The notes beneath the pieces are model-generated. The model was not told the DNA's origin, did not search any database, and was given only the letters and a program-made list of their open reading frames with translations. DNA of 64,000 bases from assembly GCF_000308775.1 (NCBI RefSeq), contig NZ_BAGJ01000091.1, forward strand, positions 1 through 64,000. Reading direction: 5' to 3'. The stretch is from Nocardia testacea NBRC 100365 (GTDB lineage: Bacteria; Actinomycetota; Actinomycetes; Mycobacteriales; Mycobacteriaceae). Of the stretch, positions 8,295 to 17,460 are shown piece after piece (within the stretch, counting starts at the first letter, position 1; each line of letters starts with the position of its first letter). The translations under genes were made by a program, and so were the position numbers.

Positions 8295-10001
8295 GTGGCT
8301 TCCGAACCGAATACTCCCGATATGAAACCGCGCAGCCGCGATGTCACCGACGGGCTGGAGAAGACCGCGGCCCGCGGTATGCTGCGCGCGGTCGGCATGG
8401 GCGACGACGACTGGGACAAGGCCCAGATCGGCGTGGCCTCCTCGTGGAACGAGATCACGCCGTGCAATCTGTCGCTCGACCGGCTCGCCGGCGGCTGCAA
8501 GGACGGCGTATTCGCCGCCGGTGGTTTTCCGATGCAGTTCGGCACCATCTCCGTCTCCGACGGTATCTCGATGGGGCACGAGGGAATGCATTTCTCCCTG
8601 GTCTCGCGCGAGGTGATCGCCGACAGCGTGGAAACCGTGATGCAGGCCGAACGGCTGGACGGGTCGGTGCTGCTCGCGGGCTGCGACAAATCACTGCCCG
8701 GCATGCTCATGGCCGCGGCCCGGCTGAATCTGGCGAGCGTGTTCCTCTACGCCGGATCCATCCTGCCCGGTATCGCGAAACTGTCCGACGGCAGCGAACG
8801 CGAGGTGACCATCATCGACGCTTTCGAGGCGGTGGGTGCCTGTGCGCGCGGCCTCATGAGCCCAGCCGATGTGGACGCGATCGAGCGGGCGATCTGCCCC
8901 GGTGAAGGCGCCTGCGGCGGAATGTACACCGCCAATACGATGGCGAGCGCGGCCGAGGCGCTGGGGATGTCGCTGCCCGGCAGCGCGGCCCCACCGGCCA
9001 CCGATCGCCGGCGCGACGGCTATGCCCGGCGCAGCGGTCAGGCCGTGGTCGAACTGATCCGGCGCGGGATCACCACCGCCGACATCCTGACCCGGGAGGC
9101 GTTCGAGAACGCCATCGCGGTGGTGATGGCATTCGGCGGCTCCACCAATGCCGTACTCCATCTGCTGGCGATCGCGCACGAGGCCGGGGTGGCGCTGAGC
9201 CTCGACGATTTCGCCCGGGTCGGCCGGCGCGTCCCGCATCTGGCCGATGTGAAACCCTTCGGGCGGCACGTGATGACCGATATCGACCGGGTGGGCGGTG
9301 TGCCGGTGCTGATGAAAGCGCTTCTGGACGCCGGACTTCTGCACGGCGACTGTCTCACCGTCACCGGCCGGACGGTGGCCGAGAACCTGGCCGAGATCGC
9401 GCCGCCCGATCCCGACGGCAAGGTGGTACGCGCGCTTTCGGCGCCCATCCACCCGACCGGCGGTATCACCATCCTGCGCGGTTCGCTCGCGCCCGGGGGC
9501 GCCGTGGTCAAATCCGCCGGTTTCGAATCCGATGTCTTCGAGGGCACCGCACGAGTTTTCGACCGAGAGCGGGCCGCGATGGACGCCCTGGAAGACGGCA
9601 CCATCTCGGCGGGCGACGTGGTGGTCATCCGCTACGAGGGCCCCAAGGGTGGCCCCGGAATGCGGGAGATGCTGGCCATCACTGCGGCGATCAAAGGCGC
9701 CGGGCTCGGCAAGGATGTCCTGCTGCTGACCGATGGACGGTTCTCCGGCGGTACCACCGGCCTGTGTGTCGGCCATGTGGCTCCGGAGGCTGTCGACGGC
9801 GGCCCGATCGCTTTCGTCCGTGACGGTGACCGTATCCGTCTCGATGTCGGCGCGGGAACCCTGGACCTGCTCGTGGATCCGGCGACGCTCACCGGCCGCG
9901 GAGAGGGCTGGGCGCCGCTGCCGCCCCGCTACACCCGCGGCGTGCTCGCCAAGTATTCGCGACTGGTGGGTTCGGCTTCCAACGGTGCCGTATGTGATTG
10001 A
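8295..10001 (+). CDS. ilvD: Dihydroxy-acid dehydratase
   Basis: A 568-residue iron-sulfur enzyme of isoleucine, valine and pantothenate/CoA synthesis that converts 2,3-dihydroxy-3-methyl(pent/but)anoate to the 2-oxo acid. Near-complete conservation with mycobacterial IlvD is visible: [35 protein letters not shown], the cluster-ligand regions [11 protein letters not shown] and [31 protein letters not shown], and GRFSGGTTG near the C-terminus. Start is GTG at 8295. Other branched-chain amino acid genes are not nearby, which is common for ilvD in actinobacteria. Confidence 0.97.
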   Translation: MASEPNTPDMKPRSRDVTDGLEKTAARGMLRAVGMGDDDWDKAQIGVASSWNEITPCNLSLDRLAGGCKDGVFAAGGFPMQFGTISVSDGISMGHEGMHFSLVSREVIADSVETVMQAERLDGSVLLAGCDKSLPGMLMAAARLNLASVFLYAGSILPGIAKLSDGSEREVTIIDAFEAVGACARGLMSPADVDAIERAICPGEGACGGMYTANTMASAAEALGMSLPGSAAPPATDRRRDGYARRSGQAVVELIRRGITTADILTREAFENAIAVVMAFGGSTNAVLHLLAIAHEAGVALSLDDFARVGRRVPHLADVKPFGRHVMTDIDRVGGVPVLMKALLDAGLLHGDCLTVTGRTVAENLAEIAPPDPDGKVVRALSAPIHPTGGITILRGSLAPGGAVVKSAGFESDVFEGTARVFDRERAAMDALEDGTISAGDVVVIRYEGPKGGPGMREMLAITAAIKGAGLGKDVLLLTDGRFSGGTTGLCVGHVAPEAVDGGPIAFVRDGDRIRLDVGAGTLDLLVDPATLTGRGEGWAPLPPRYTRGVLAKYSRLVGSASNGAVCD

Positions 10002-10097
10002 GTCCGTGCGGGATTCGGCCGCCGCCGGGGTGTAGTGGGTGCGGGCGGGGGTAGGCTCGTCGTGGACGCTCCGAGACACCACGAACCGGGGGTGACC

Positions 10098-11330
10098 ATG
10101 ACGGCGAAGATCGCGAACACAGTAGCCGGACTGATGTCCGCGCTCACCACACCGGCCGGACAGGCCGACCCCTATCCGCTGTACCGGGAACTGCGCGAAC
10201 TCGGTCCCGCCGCCCACACGCCGGACGGGACACTCGTGGTCGGCGGTTACCGGCTCGCCGCCGCCCTGGTGCGCGATCATCGGCTGCTGAAGCGACCGGA
10301 ACAGGGGCTGGCCGCCGCCGGATTCGCCGACTGGCGTGCACATCCGGGCCTGCGCCTGATGTTCACCAGCATGCTGGTGCGCAATCCGCCCGATCACACG
10401 CGGCTGCGCAGGCTGGTCTCCGGCGCCTTCACCGCGCGGCGGGTGGCCGGGCTGCGCCGGGCGATCGCCCGCACCGTCGACCGGCTGCTCGGCGATCTGG
10501 CCGGCCCGGGCCCGGTCGATTTCATCGACGCCTTCGCGTTTCCCTTGCCGGTCACCGTGATCGGTGAGCTGCTCGGGGTGCCCGAAGCCGATCGGCTACG
10601 GTTCCAGCCGCTGGTGCGGGACTGGGCGGGGGTACTCGACCTCCTGGACGGCCCGAGCGTCGCGAAAGCCGACGACGCGGCCACCGAGATCAGCGACTAT
10701 CTGCGCGATCTGGCGGCGCGCCGGCGCCGGGAACCACGCGACGACCTGCTGTCGGCCCTGGTCGCCCCGGCCGCCGACGGCGCACGCCTGGACGACGACG
10801 AACTGATCACCATGGCGGCGTTGCTGTTCGCCGCGGGGTTCGAGACCACCACCGGCCTGCTCGCCAACGGTCTGGTCGCGCTGCTCGCGCACCCGGACCA
10901 GGCGGCGTTGCTGCGGGACAACCCCGAACTGGCCGGTTCGGCGACCGAGGAGTTGCTGCGTTACGACTCACCGGTGCAACTACTCACCTCCCGTACCGCG
11001 CCGGAAGAACTACACAGCGGTGGGCTGACGCTACCCGCCGGGCAGCGCGTCGTCCTGCTGCTGGGCGCGGCCAATCGCGATCCCGAGGTTTTCACCGAAC
11101 CGGACGCCTTGCGCGTGGATCGCGAGGGCGAACCGCCGCTGTCGTTCGGCGGGGGCGTGCACTACTGCCTGGGTGCGCCGCTGGCCCGGCTGGAAGCCCA
11201 GATCGCCTTTCCCGCGCTGCTGCGCGCGTATCCGGGGCTGACGCAGGCGGGTCCGGCGGTGGCGCGGAGGGGGCTGGCGTTGCACGGCTCGACCGCCCTG
11301 CCCGTGGTCGCCGGACCGCGTTCGCGCTGA
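10098..11330 (+). CDS. Cytochrome P450
   Basis: A 410-residue soluble bacterial P450 mono-oxygenase. Diagnostic features: the I-helix oxygen-activation motif LLFAAGFETTTGL, the K-helix ExxR (EELLRYD), LLLGAANRDPEVF, and the haem loop FGGGVHYCLGAPLARLEA with the cysteine thiolate ligand. The N-terminus lacks a membrane anchor, as usual for bacteria. Start ATG at 10098 has CGGGGG a few bases upstream; the frame extends upstream without a better start. It follows ilvD by 96 bases on the same strand. No ferredoxin or ferredoxin reductase is adjacent, so electrons come from elsewhere. Substrate unknown. Confidence 0.93.
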   Translation: MTAKIANTVAGLMSALTTPAGQADPYPLYRELRELGPAAHTPDGTLVVGGYRLAAALVRDHRLLKRPEQGLAAAGFADWRAHPGLRLMFTSMLVRNPPDHTRLRRLVSGAFTARRVAGLRRAIARTVDRLLGDLAGPGPVDFIDAFAFPLPVTVIGELLGVPEADRLRFQPLVRDWAGVLDLLDGPSVAKADDAATEISDYLRDLAARRRREPRDDLLSALVAPAADGARLDDDELITMAALLFAAGFETTTGLLANGLVALLAHPDQAALLRDNPELAGSATEELLRYDSPVQLLTSRTAPEELHSGGLTLPAGQRVVLLLGAANRDPEVFTEPDALRVDREGEPPLSFGGGVHYCLGAPLARLEAQIAFPALLRAYPGLTQAGPAVARRGLALHGSTALPVVAGPRSR

Positions 11331-11374
11331 ACACCGCCCCGATAACCGGACCGACAGCTCCGGCGAGTAGCCGG

Positions 11375-12457
11375 TTACCCGGCACCTCCGGGTCCGGCCG
11401 CACGGCCGACGGTGTGCAGATGACCGAGGGCTCGGGCGTAGGAATCGAACAGGCCGGTCTCGCAGTAGGGCACGCCGATATCCGCGCAGTATTTCGCGAC
11501 GATCGGCTGGGCCCGCCGCAGATTCGGCCGGGGCATGGAGGGGAACAGATGATGTTCGATCTGGTAGTTGAGGCCACCGAAGGCGGTATCGATCACGACC
11601 CCGCCCCGGACATTGCGGGAGGTGAGAACCTGGCGGCGCAGGTAGTCGGTCGTATCGCCGGCCGGGAGTACCGCCATCCCTTTGTGGTTGGGTGCGAACG
11701 TGGTGCCCATGTAGAGCCCGAACAGGCCCTGCTGTACAGCGATGAAGCCGAGTGCGTGCAGCGGAGGAAGGACCAGGAACACGACGGTGAGGTAACCCAC
11801 GGCGTGCGCGGCCAGTAGCGCGGCCTCGAAACCGCGCCGTGGGATATCGCGCCGCACGATGGCCCGGACGCTCGAGAAGTGCAGGCTGAGGCCTTCCAGG
11901 AGCAACATCGGGAAGAAGAGCCAGCCCTGGTAGCGGAAGATGACCCGGCGCAGGCCGCGCCCGGCGCGCGCCCGGACGCTCGAATGCGCCAGCACACCCA
12001 TGATGTCGGGATCGGCGTCCTCGGTATTGGGATGCGCGTGGTGCCGGTTGTGATTGCTCGTCCACCAGCCGATGCTCACGCCGATGGCGAGGTTGCCGAA
12101 CAGCGCGCCCAGCAGATAGTCCGCCCGCCGGCTGCCGGCGATCTGCCGGTGCCCCGCGTCGTGGCCGAGGAAGGCGAACTGAGCGAACAGCGCGGCGAGG
12201 AAGGCGGCCGTGGCCAGCTGCCACCACGAGTCGCCGATCAGGACGAACGCGGTCCATCCGGCGGCCAGGGCGAGCAGGGCGGCCCCGCCCTTCCACAGGT
12301 AGTACCGGGGCCGCCGGTCCAGCAGGCCCGCATCGCGCACCTGCCGCAGCAGCACCGCGTAATCGCTGTGGCGTGCAGGGCGGGCCGGCGCCTCGGAAGG
12401 CGCGCCGACCTCGGTCCGGTCGACAGGAACAACATGTGTGGCGGCGTTTGCCGTCAT
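11375..12457 (-). CDS. Membrane fatty acid desaturase (acyl-CoA desaturase type)
   Basis: A 360-residue di-iron integral membrane desaturase. Three histidine boxes are present: HDAGHR (about residue 104), HNRHHAHPN (about 140) and QIEHHLFP (about 304), with membrane segments between them. The QxxHH third box places it with linoleoyl-CoA / delta-6-like front-end desaturases rather than stearoyl-ACP desaturases. It introduces a double bond into membrane-associated acyl chains. It converges with the P450 gene (44-base gap). The regiospecificity cannot be read from sequence. Confidence 0.9.
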   Translation of the reverse strand: MTANAATHVVPVDRTEVGAPSEAPARPARHSDYAVLLRQVRDAGLLDRRPRYYLWKGGAALLALAAGWTAFVLIGDSWWQLATAAFLAALFAQFAFLGHDAGHRQIAGSRRADYLLGALFGNLAIGVSIGWWTSNHNRHHAHPNTEDADPDIMGVLAHSSVRARAGRGLRRVIFRYQGWLFFPMLLLEGLSLHFSSVRAIVRRDIPRRGFEAALLAAHAVGYLTVVFLVLPPLHALGFIAVQQGLFGLYMGTTFAPNHKGMAVLPAGDTTDYLRRQVLTSRNVRGGVVIDTAFGGLNYQIEHHLFPSMPRPNLRRAQPIVAKYCADIGVPYCETGLFDSYARALGHLHTVGRAAGPGGAG

Positions 12458-12778
12458 TTCCTCACCGATCTGTGCACGGGTGTCGCTTCACCGGTAGGCG
12501 GGCCGGCGTCGTGTGGGCCCGCCGTCCTTGCCGACTCTCGCGTTCACCCTACCTGCGACCCAGGAGCCCGGCTGCCCGGCCGGCGTAATCGGGCGGGCGT
12601 GCGCGCGGTCCGGGTCGAGCCGATCCTGCGGGCCGTCCCCATGGCGGGCGCGGGCCGAGGTGCCGAGCGTTCGTGGCACGCCCGGATCCGTCTCGGGGAG
12701 CACGCTGCCGGAGATGTTCACCGGGATCTGTTGCGGGGTAGCCTCTTCTGAGATGGATCGACCATCAGGGGAGGTACC
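12458..12778. other. Intergenic region, no gene seen
   Basis: About 320 bases between the desaturase start and the small Gly/Cys-rich membrane protein, divergent, so promoters for both are expected here. None of the six frames gives a recognisable protein. The right end carries GGGGAGG (12768-12774), the ribosome-binding site of the next gene. Confidence 0.5.
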
Positions 12779-13102
12779 GTGTTGTTCCTATCGGCTGCCG
12801 CGGCCGTTCTCGTCGGCCTCGTACTGACCGACCTCTTCGGGTTCGGGGTGGGTGGCTGGTTCTTCGCACTCGGGGTGGTGCTGGCCGTTGTCGCCGCGGT
12901 GCGCAGGTTCCGGCAGGACCGGGCGCCGCTGCGCGCCGCCCGCCGGCGTGGCGCGGCGGGTGCGGCCGGCGCGAGCGGCTGGTACATCGGTAGTGGGGGC
13001 GGCGGTGGCGACAGCGGCGGGGGCGGCTGCGGGGGCGGCAGCGGTTGCGGAGGCGGAGGTTGTGGCGGGGGTGGGGGTGGCTGCGGCGGCGGGGGCGGCT
13101 GA
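12779..13102 (+). CDS. Small membrane protein with Gly/Cys-rich C-terminal tail
   Basis: A 107-residue protein with GTG start at 12779 and GGGGAGG four bases upstream. Residues 1-42 form two closely spaced hydrophobic helices (LFLSAAAAVLVGLVLTDLFG and FFALGVVLAVVAAV), followed by a basic cytosolic stretch rich in Arg, then a tail from about residue 68 made almost only of Gly with four Cys at intervals of 6, 5 and 7 residues. Gly/Cys tails of this kind end several uncharacterised actinobacterial membrane proteins. Function unknown; metal binding or a low-complexity anchor are both possible. Confidence 0.7.
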   Translation: MLFLSAAAAVLVGLVLTDLFGFGVGGWFFALGVVLAVVAAVRRFRQDRAPLRAARRRGAAGAAGASGWYIGSGGGGGDSGGGGCGGGSGCGGGGCGGGGGGCGGGGG

Positions 13103-13177
13103 TCCGGTCCGACTCGGGCTCCGGAAAAACTAGAACCTGTTCTTGCTAAGCGGGCGCGGTTGGCCGATGCTGGGGCG

Positions 13178-14059
13178 ATGGATATCGGGATCGCACTACC
13201 CACCATGTGCCGCGGGTACGACCGGGCGGCCACCGTCGACTGGTGCCGGCTGGCCGAGCAGGGCCCCGTCGCGAGTATCTCGTGCGGCGAGCGGATGACC
13301 TTCCACAACCAGGAGATGTGGACGACCCTGGCCGCGGCCGCCGCGGTCACCGAGCGGGTCCGGATCTTCGCGAATCTGTCGGTGCTGCCGGCGCACCCGG
13401 TGGCGCTGGTCGCCAAACAGGCCGCGACGATCGACGTACTGTCCGCGGGACGTTTCGCCCTCGGCGTGGGTGTCGGCGGCCGCGGCGACGACTACCGCAG
13501 TCTCGGTTCGGGTTTCGAGCGCCGCCACGATCGGCTGGATCGCGCGGTGGCGGAGCTGCGCGCCCTGTGGGCCGGGCAACCGGCGGTCGCCGGAGGTGCG
13601 CCGATGGGGCCGCCGTGTGTGCAGCCCGGCGGCCCGCCCGTGCTCGCGGGCGCCCTCGGCCCGAAATCGCTCGCCCGCGCGGCCCGATGGGCCGACGGAG
13701 TCGTGGCGTTCAGCGTGGGCGGGGTGCCCGCCGAGATCCGATGGTCCGCCGATGCCGCGCGCCGGGCCTGGGCAGAGGCGGGCCGGGACGTTCCGCGCCT
13801 GGTGAGCGGATGCTTCTACGCGCTCGGCGTCTCCGAACCCGAGAACGTCCTGCGCGATTTCACCGCGGAATACCTGGGCTTCCTCGGCGGCGAAGCGGCC
13901 GCGGGCGCCGCTTCCTCGATGAAGACCTACGACGCCGCGGCCCTGCACCGCACGCTGGACGCCGCCGAGGAAGCCGGGCTGGATGAGTTCATCCTGGTCC
14001 CGAGCGCTGTCCCGCTCAGCGTCCTGGAGGAGACGCTGGAACTGATCGGGTCCCGCTGA
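13178..14059 (+). CDS. LLM-class (F420/FMN-dependent luciferase-like) oxidoreductase
   Basis: A 293-residue TIM-barrel protein of the luciferase-like monooxygenase family, most actinobacterial members of which use coenzyme F420. Seen: N-terminal MDIGIALPTM, the strand-helix RVRIFANLSVLPAHPVALVAKQ, and AATIDVLSAGRFALGVGVG, the usual cofactor-phosphate binding region, then GALGPKSLARAARWADGV. The ATG at 13178 gives the standard family N-terminus; a TTG six codons upstream is less likely. A second, distinct LLM protein lies at 19091-19975. Substrate unknown. Confidence 0.85.
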   Translation: MDIGIALPTMCRGYDRAATVDWCRLAEQGPVASISCGERMTFHNQEMWTTLAAAAAVTERVRIFANLSVLPAHPVALVAKQAATIDVLSAGRFALGVGVGGRGDDYRSLGSGFERRHDRLDRAVAELRALWAGQPAVAGGAPMGPPCVQPGGPPVLAGALGPKSLARAARWADGVVAFSVGGVPAEIRWSADAARRAWAEAGRDVPRLVSGCFYALGVSEPENVLRDFTAEYLGFLGGEAAAGAASSMKTYDAAALHRTLDAAEEAGLDEFILVPSAVPLSVLEETLELIGSR

Positions 14060-14069
14060 CGCGCGGTGG

Positions 14070-14420
14070 TCAGCCCTCGGGATAGAAGACGAACAGCACG
14101 CAGCCTGTCACGGTCTGCGGTATGTGCCAGGATCCGGCCGGGGCGTGGATGAACGATCCGGCCGGGTAGTCACGGGCCCCGTCGTTGAAGGTGCCCGACA
14201 CCACGAACACTTCTTCCGGCCCGGGCCGGTGCACATCGACACCCTCCCAGCGGCTGCCGGGCGCCATTTCCAGGACGTGTGCCGAAGCGCCGTCCGGTCC
14301 GGACCACAGCGAGCGTAGGTGGATGCCGGGGAAGAGCTCCCGGACGGGTGCGTCGGCCGAGTTCGACCAGGTGTAACCGGGCATGGACGGGCCGTTTTCG
14401 GTGTGCGGAGTGACGGTCAT
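14070..14420 (-). CDS. Cupin-domain protein (ChrR-like)
   Basis: A 116-residue single cupin barrel. Residues about 30-115 contain the two cupin motifs in loose form: SRWEGVDVHRPGPEEVFVVSGTF (metal-ligand His/Glu) and PAGSFIHAPAGSWHIPQT. It resembles anti-sigma ChrR-type cupins without the zinc-binding anti-sigma domain. It is divergent from a GlxA-type AraC regulator whose start is 70 bases away, with a perfect inverted repeat between them, suggesting direct control. A longer reading from 14492 would overlap that regulator and is unlikely. Confidence 0.75.
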   Translation of the reverse strand: MTVTPHTENGPSMPGYTWSNSADAPVRELFPGIHLRSLWSGPDGASAHVLEMAPGSRWEGVDVHRPGPEEVFVVSGTFNDGARDYPAGSFIHAPAGSWHIPQTVTGCVLFVFYPEG

Positions 14421-14460
14421 ACGGCCAGCATGCTGCTCCGCCCGGCCGGCGACCAGTGTC

Positions 14461-14487
14461 AGGAAAGTCATCTTCGGGTACTTTCCT
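14461..14487. promoter_or_regulatory. Inverted repeat, candidate operator for the GlxA/AraC regulator
   Basis: The arms aggaaagt (14461-14468) and actttcct (14480-14487) are perfect reverse complements with an 11-base spacer, giving about two helical turns centre to centre. The repeat lies just before the regulator ATG at 14491 and 41 bases upstream of the cupin start, where it could serve autoregulation and control of the cupin. Confidence 0.5.
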
Positions 14488-14490
14488 GTC

Positions 14491-15465
14491 ATGACCGATC
14501 AGTGGTCCGGCCCGCCCGGCCGGCATCGCGTCGCCGCCCTGGTGACACCGCCGCAGGCCCCGTTCGAGCTGGGTTGTGTGGCGGAAGTGTTCGGTACGCC
14601 ACGTGAGGGGCTCGCCGGCCGCTACGACTTCCTCGTCTGTACCGAGCACCCGGGCGAGATCGCGACCACCGCCGGGTACACGATGCGGGTCGCGGCGGGC
14701 CTCGAGGCACTGGAGACGGCGGAGACGATCGTGATCCCCGGCTGGTTGCCGTATACCGCGGAAGTGTCGCCCGCGATGCTGGGTACGTTGCGCGCTGCCG
14801 CCACGCGGGGGGCACGCCTGGTCTCCATCTGCACCGGCGCGTTCGCGCTGGCACAGACCGGCCTGCTCGACGGACGGACCGCGACGACCCACTGGGCGCG
14901 TACCGACGAACTACAGGCCCGATTCCCCCGGGTACAGGTGGAACCCGGTGTGCTGTACGTGGATCACGGCGACATCGCCACCAGCGCGGGGGCGGGCGCC
15001 GGTATCGATCTGTGCCTGCACCTCGTGCGCACCGATCACGGCGCGTCCTATGCGTCCGAACTCGCCCGGCACATGGTCATGCCGCCGCACCGCGAGGGCG
15101 GACAGGCCCAGTTCGTACCGGCGCCGGTCACCGCGCACACCACGGGGGAGTCCGTTGCCGCGCTGTTGCACTGGAGCATCGCCCACCTCGATCGGCCCAT
15201 CACACTGTCCGATCTGGCCGGCCGGGCCGGAGTCTCGCCCCGTACCCTGGCCCGCCGATTCGAGGAACAACTCGGCACCAGCCCGGGGCGCTGGCTGCTG
15301 ACCCAGCGGGTCACCGCGGCACGCCGGCTGCTCGAGGAGACCGATCTGCCCGTGGAGGCGATCGCCGCGCGCGTCGGGCTCACCTCCGCCACGAATCTGC
15401 GCCGCCGGTTCCACACACTGCTCGGCACCACCCCCGCGGCCTACCGGCGCGCTTTCCGCGGCTGA
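14491..15465 (+). CDS. GlxA-family transcriptional regulator (DJ-1/PfpI domain plus AraC HTH)
   Basis: A 324-residue regulator. Residues about 10-180 form a DJ-1/PfpI-like amidotransferase fold with the elbow motif SICTGAFALAQTGLLDGRTATTHW, including a cysteine at the position of the DJ-1 nucleophile. Residues about 215-320 are two AraC helix-turn-helices (LSDLAGRAGVSPRTLARRFEEQLG and PVEAIAARVGLTSATNLRRRF). GlxA-type proteins sense small molecules and activate adjacent catabolic or stress genes. The ATG at 14491 lies 3 bases after an inverted repeat. The divergent cupin is the obvious target. Confidence 0.88.
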   Translation: MTDQWSGPPGRHRVAALVTPPQAPFELGCVAEVFGTPREGLAGRYDFLVCTEHPGEIATTAGYTMRVAAGLEALETAETIVIPGWLPYTAEVSPAMLGTLRAAATRGARLVSICTGAFALAQTGLLDGRTATTHWARTDELQARFPRVQVEPGVLYVDHGDIATSAGAGAGIDLCLHLVRTDHGASYASELARHMVMPPHREGGQAQFVPAPVTAHTTGESVAALLHWSIAHLDRPITLSDLAGRAGVSPRTLARRFEEQLGTSPGRWLLTQRVTAARRLLEETDLPVEAIAARVGLTSATNLRRRFHTLLGTTPAAYRRAFRG

Positions 15466-15649
15466 CGCGCGGCGCGTAGGCCGACCGGCCGCTCCCACAG
15501 GCGGGAAAGCGGCTCGGGGTGGTTGCTGGGCTAGGCTCTCGAGCGCGCGCCCGGCAGGGGCGGCTCATACGAAGCACCGCTGTTCCGGCTCCACCGAGGT
15601 CGCCGGGTTCCACGGACGGTCGTCCGCCGCCGAGTGAAAGCGAAACGGT

Positions 15650-16570
15650 ATGTCCAGCCAACGTCCGGTGCGTTCGAGATGCCTCGTCCTGGCCCTGGCG
15701 ACGGTGTTCCTGGTCGGTATGCCCGCGCTGGCCGGCGCGCGGCCGGCCGCGGCGTCCGCGCCGGATACCGCCTGCGGTACACCGCTGTCGACCGCCGAGC
15801 TGGCAGAGATCGTCGAATTGTCCGATACCTCCGTGGGTTATGACGAAGGCTCCGGTTCGTCCCTGGCCCGGCTGGAGCGGGCCGTCGAGCGGCATCGGCG
15901 GCTCACCGAGATCCTGGTGGCGCACCGGGATCGCCGCGGCCTGCTCGCGCTGGGCCTCGACGCGGTCGAGCAGGCCGCGGTGATGCCACTGCAACGCGAT
16001 CCGGCCGCGTTCGACGATCCGGAGTGGGCGCATCGCATCAGCCTCGATCTGCTGCTGCGGTTCCTGCGCAATGTGCACGCGGAGTTCACCGGCGCACCCG
16101 CCGAACCCCAGTGGTACCACTATTTCCGGCTCGCCCACCGGTGCGAGTTGTCGCCGGCCCGGGTCGCCATGGCGGGCTACAACGCCCACCTCACCATCGA
16201 CCTGTCCAATGCCGTTGCCGCGACCCGGGCGACCGCGGCCGACGCGCCCGATCACTTCCGGATCGTCGACGCGATCGCGAGCCACGGATCGCTCATCGTC
16301 GACCTCACCCGGGAAATCTACGGCGGTGATCTGGGTCCGTTGTGGCGGTTCTATTTCCTGGGGGAGGGGCTCGACGCCGTGCTGGGAGCGGGGGTGGCCA
16401 CCGGGCCGCTGTTGCGGCTGGCCGATCTGGGCGCCAATGTGGTGATCTTCGGCAACGGATTGGCGCTGCAGGACCCGGCGGCCGAACCCGCGGTGCGGGC
16501 CGAGATGGAGGTGTTGTGGCGCAGCGCCGACGCCGCGTTCGAGGTACTCGCCGCGAACGGCGCTCTGTGA
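15650..16570 (+). CDS. Secreted DUF5995-family protein
   Basis: A 306-residue protein with a classical signal peptide (residues 1-36: CLVLALATVFLVGMPALAGA then AAASA). The mature part is largely helical with conserved WYHYFRLAH, MAGYNAHLTIDLSNAV and LWRFYFLGEGLDAVLG segments, which I associate with the DUF5995 family of actinobacteria. Function is not known; histidine- and tryptophan-rich helices suggest a possible metal or haem-like site, but this is speculation. A strong hairpin after the stop separates it from the convergent carbonic anhydrase gene. Confidence 0.75.
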   Translation: MSSQRPVRSRCLVLALATVFLVGMPALAGARPAAASAPDTACGTPLSTAELAEIVELSDTSVGYDEGSGSSLARLERAVERHRRLTEILVAHRDRRGLLALGLDAVEQAAVMPLQRDPAAFDDPEWAHRISLDLLLRFLRNVHAEFTGAPAEPQWYHYFRLAHRCELSPARVAMAGYNAHLTIDLSNAVAATRATAADAPDHFRIVDAIASHGSLIVDLTREIYGGDLGPLWRFYFLGEGLDAVLGAGVATGPLLRLADLGANVVIFGNGLALQDPAAEPAVRAEMEVLWRSADAAFEVLAANGAL

Positions 16571-16575
16571 ACGGC

Positions 16576-16606
16576 CGTGCCGCGCACCCGATCGGTGCGC
16601 GGCACG
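16576..16606. terminator. Bidirectional transcription terminator hairpin
   Basis: Perfect 13-bp inverted repeat cgtgccgcgcacc / ggtgcgcggcacg with a 5-base loop, located between the convergent DUF5995 and carbonic anhydrase genes. There is no U-tract, as is usual for actinobacterial terminators. Confidence 0.75.
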
Positions 16607-16634
16607 CAGCCCGGCGGAGACCGGAACCGGTGGC

Positions 16635-17126
16635 TCAGGCGCTGACCTCGTCGAGCCGTCCGGTGGCGACATCGAAGACGAAACCGCGCAGCGACGAGGT
16701 CTTGGTGATGAAGGGGCTGGTTTCGATGCGCCGTAGAGACTGCCGCACGTCCTCGTTCAGATCGGAGAATGCCTCGGCCGACCAGGTGGGTTTGATACCC
16801 GTCTTGTCCTGGATCCCGCGCTTGAAATCGTCATCGGTGAAGGTGAGCATTCCGCAATCGGTGTGGTGGATCAGAATGATCTCGGTGGTGCCCAGCAGCC
16901 GCTGGCTGATCGCCAGGGAGCGGATCTCGTCATCGGTCACGACGCCGCCCGCATTGCGGATGACATGCGCTTCACCCTCCTGGAGACCGAGGATCCGGTA
17001 GACGTCGAGGCGGGCGTCCATGCAGGCGACCACTGCAACGTGTTTGCTGGGCGGCAGCGGGAGCGGGCCGCTGAACTGTGCGGCGTAGCGCGTGTTGTTG
17101 GCCAGGTAGTCATCGGTCACTGTCAT
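16635..17126 (-). CDS. canA: Beta-carbonic anhydrase (Rv1284/CanA type)
   Basis: A 163-residue zinc enzyme interconverting CO2 and bicarbonate. It closely matches what I remember of M. tuberculosis Rv1284: it starts MTVTDDYLANN, has zinc ligands Cys35 and the Asp37/Arg39 dyad in VACMDARLD, and His88/Cys91 in HHTDCGMLTF, and ends with TSSLRGFVFDVATGRL. Length is as expected. Bicarbonate supplied by such enzymes feeds acyl-CoA carboxylases of mycolic and fatty acid synthesis. Confidence 0.93.
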   Translation of the reverse strand: MTVTDDYLANNTRYAAQFSGPLPLPPSKHVAVVACMDARLDVYRILGLQEGEAHVIRNAGGVVTDDEIRSLAISQRLLGTTEIILIHHTDCGMLTFTDDDFKRGIQDKTGIKPTWSAEAFSDLNEDVRQSLRRIETSPFITKTSSLRGFVFDVATGRLDEVSA

Positions 17127-17460
17127 GGGTTACCGACCTCCGTTCGTCGACGTCTCGATATGCGAATGTCCGCATTCACATTCCCAAGTTGCCGTTCGCG
17201 ATCACGACCGATAGAACCGCGCAGAGTTCAACCCTGGCGTGTCGTGAACTGTCCGCGTCGCGCCGAGTGCGGTGAGCTCCACAGTACGTGGCCGCCGGTG
17301 CCCGGCCCGGTCACCGCGCCGCGCGCCCGCTGGGACGGGTGCGCGGTGAACAGCGTCGCGAATCGGCATGCCCGGCGGCTGTGCGGCGCCACGCCCGACA
17401 TCGCGGCACCCGCCCGGAATCGGTACCCGTTGCCTGCATCCGGTTTTCGCGGCGTGCGGG
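17127..17460. other. Intergenic region, no gene seen
   Basis: About 330 bases between the carbonic anhydrase start and the end of the nitroreductase-like gene. It must hold the canA promoter; a comparatively AT-rich patch lies at 17155-17200. Open frames here are short and arginine-rich and look like noise. Confidence 0.5.

Noticed and set aside
8691..10397. 568-codon - strand frame
   Set aside because: Antisense shadow of ilvD, which is unmistakable on the + strand.
6616..12457. A natural-product cluster (thioesterase, CPT-like kinase, P450, desaturase)
   Set aside because: No PKS, NRPS, terpene cyclase or RiPP enzyme is present, ilvD lies between, and the genes are on alternating strands.
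12718..13416. Proline-rich - strand frame of 232 codons
   Set aside because: Produced by reading the Gly-repeat of the small membrane protein in antisense; it has no other support.
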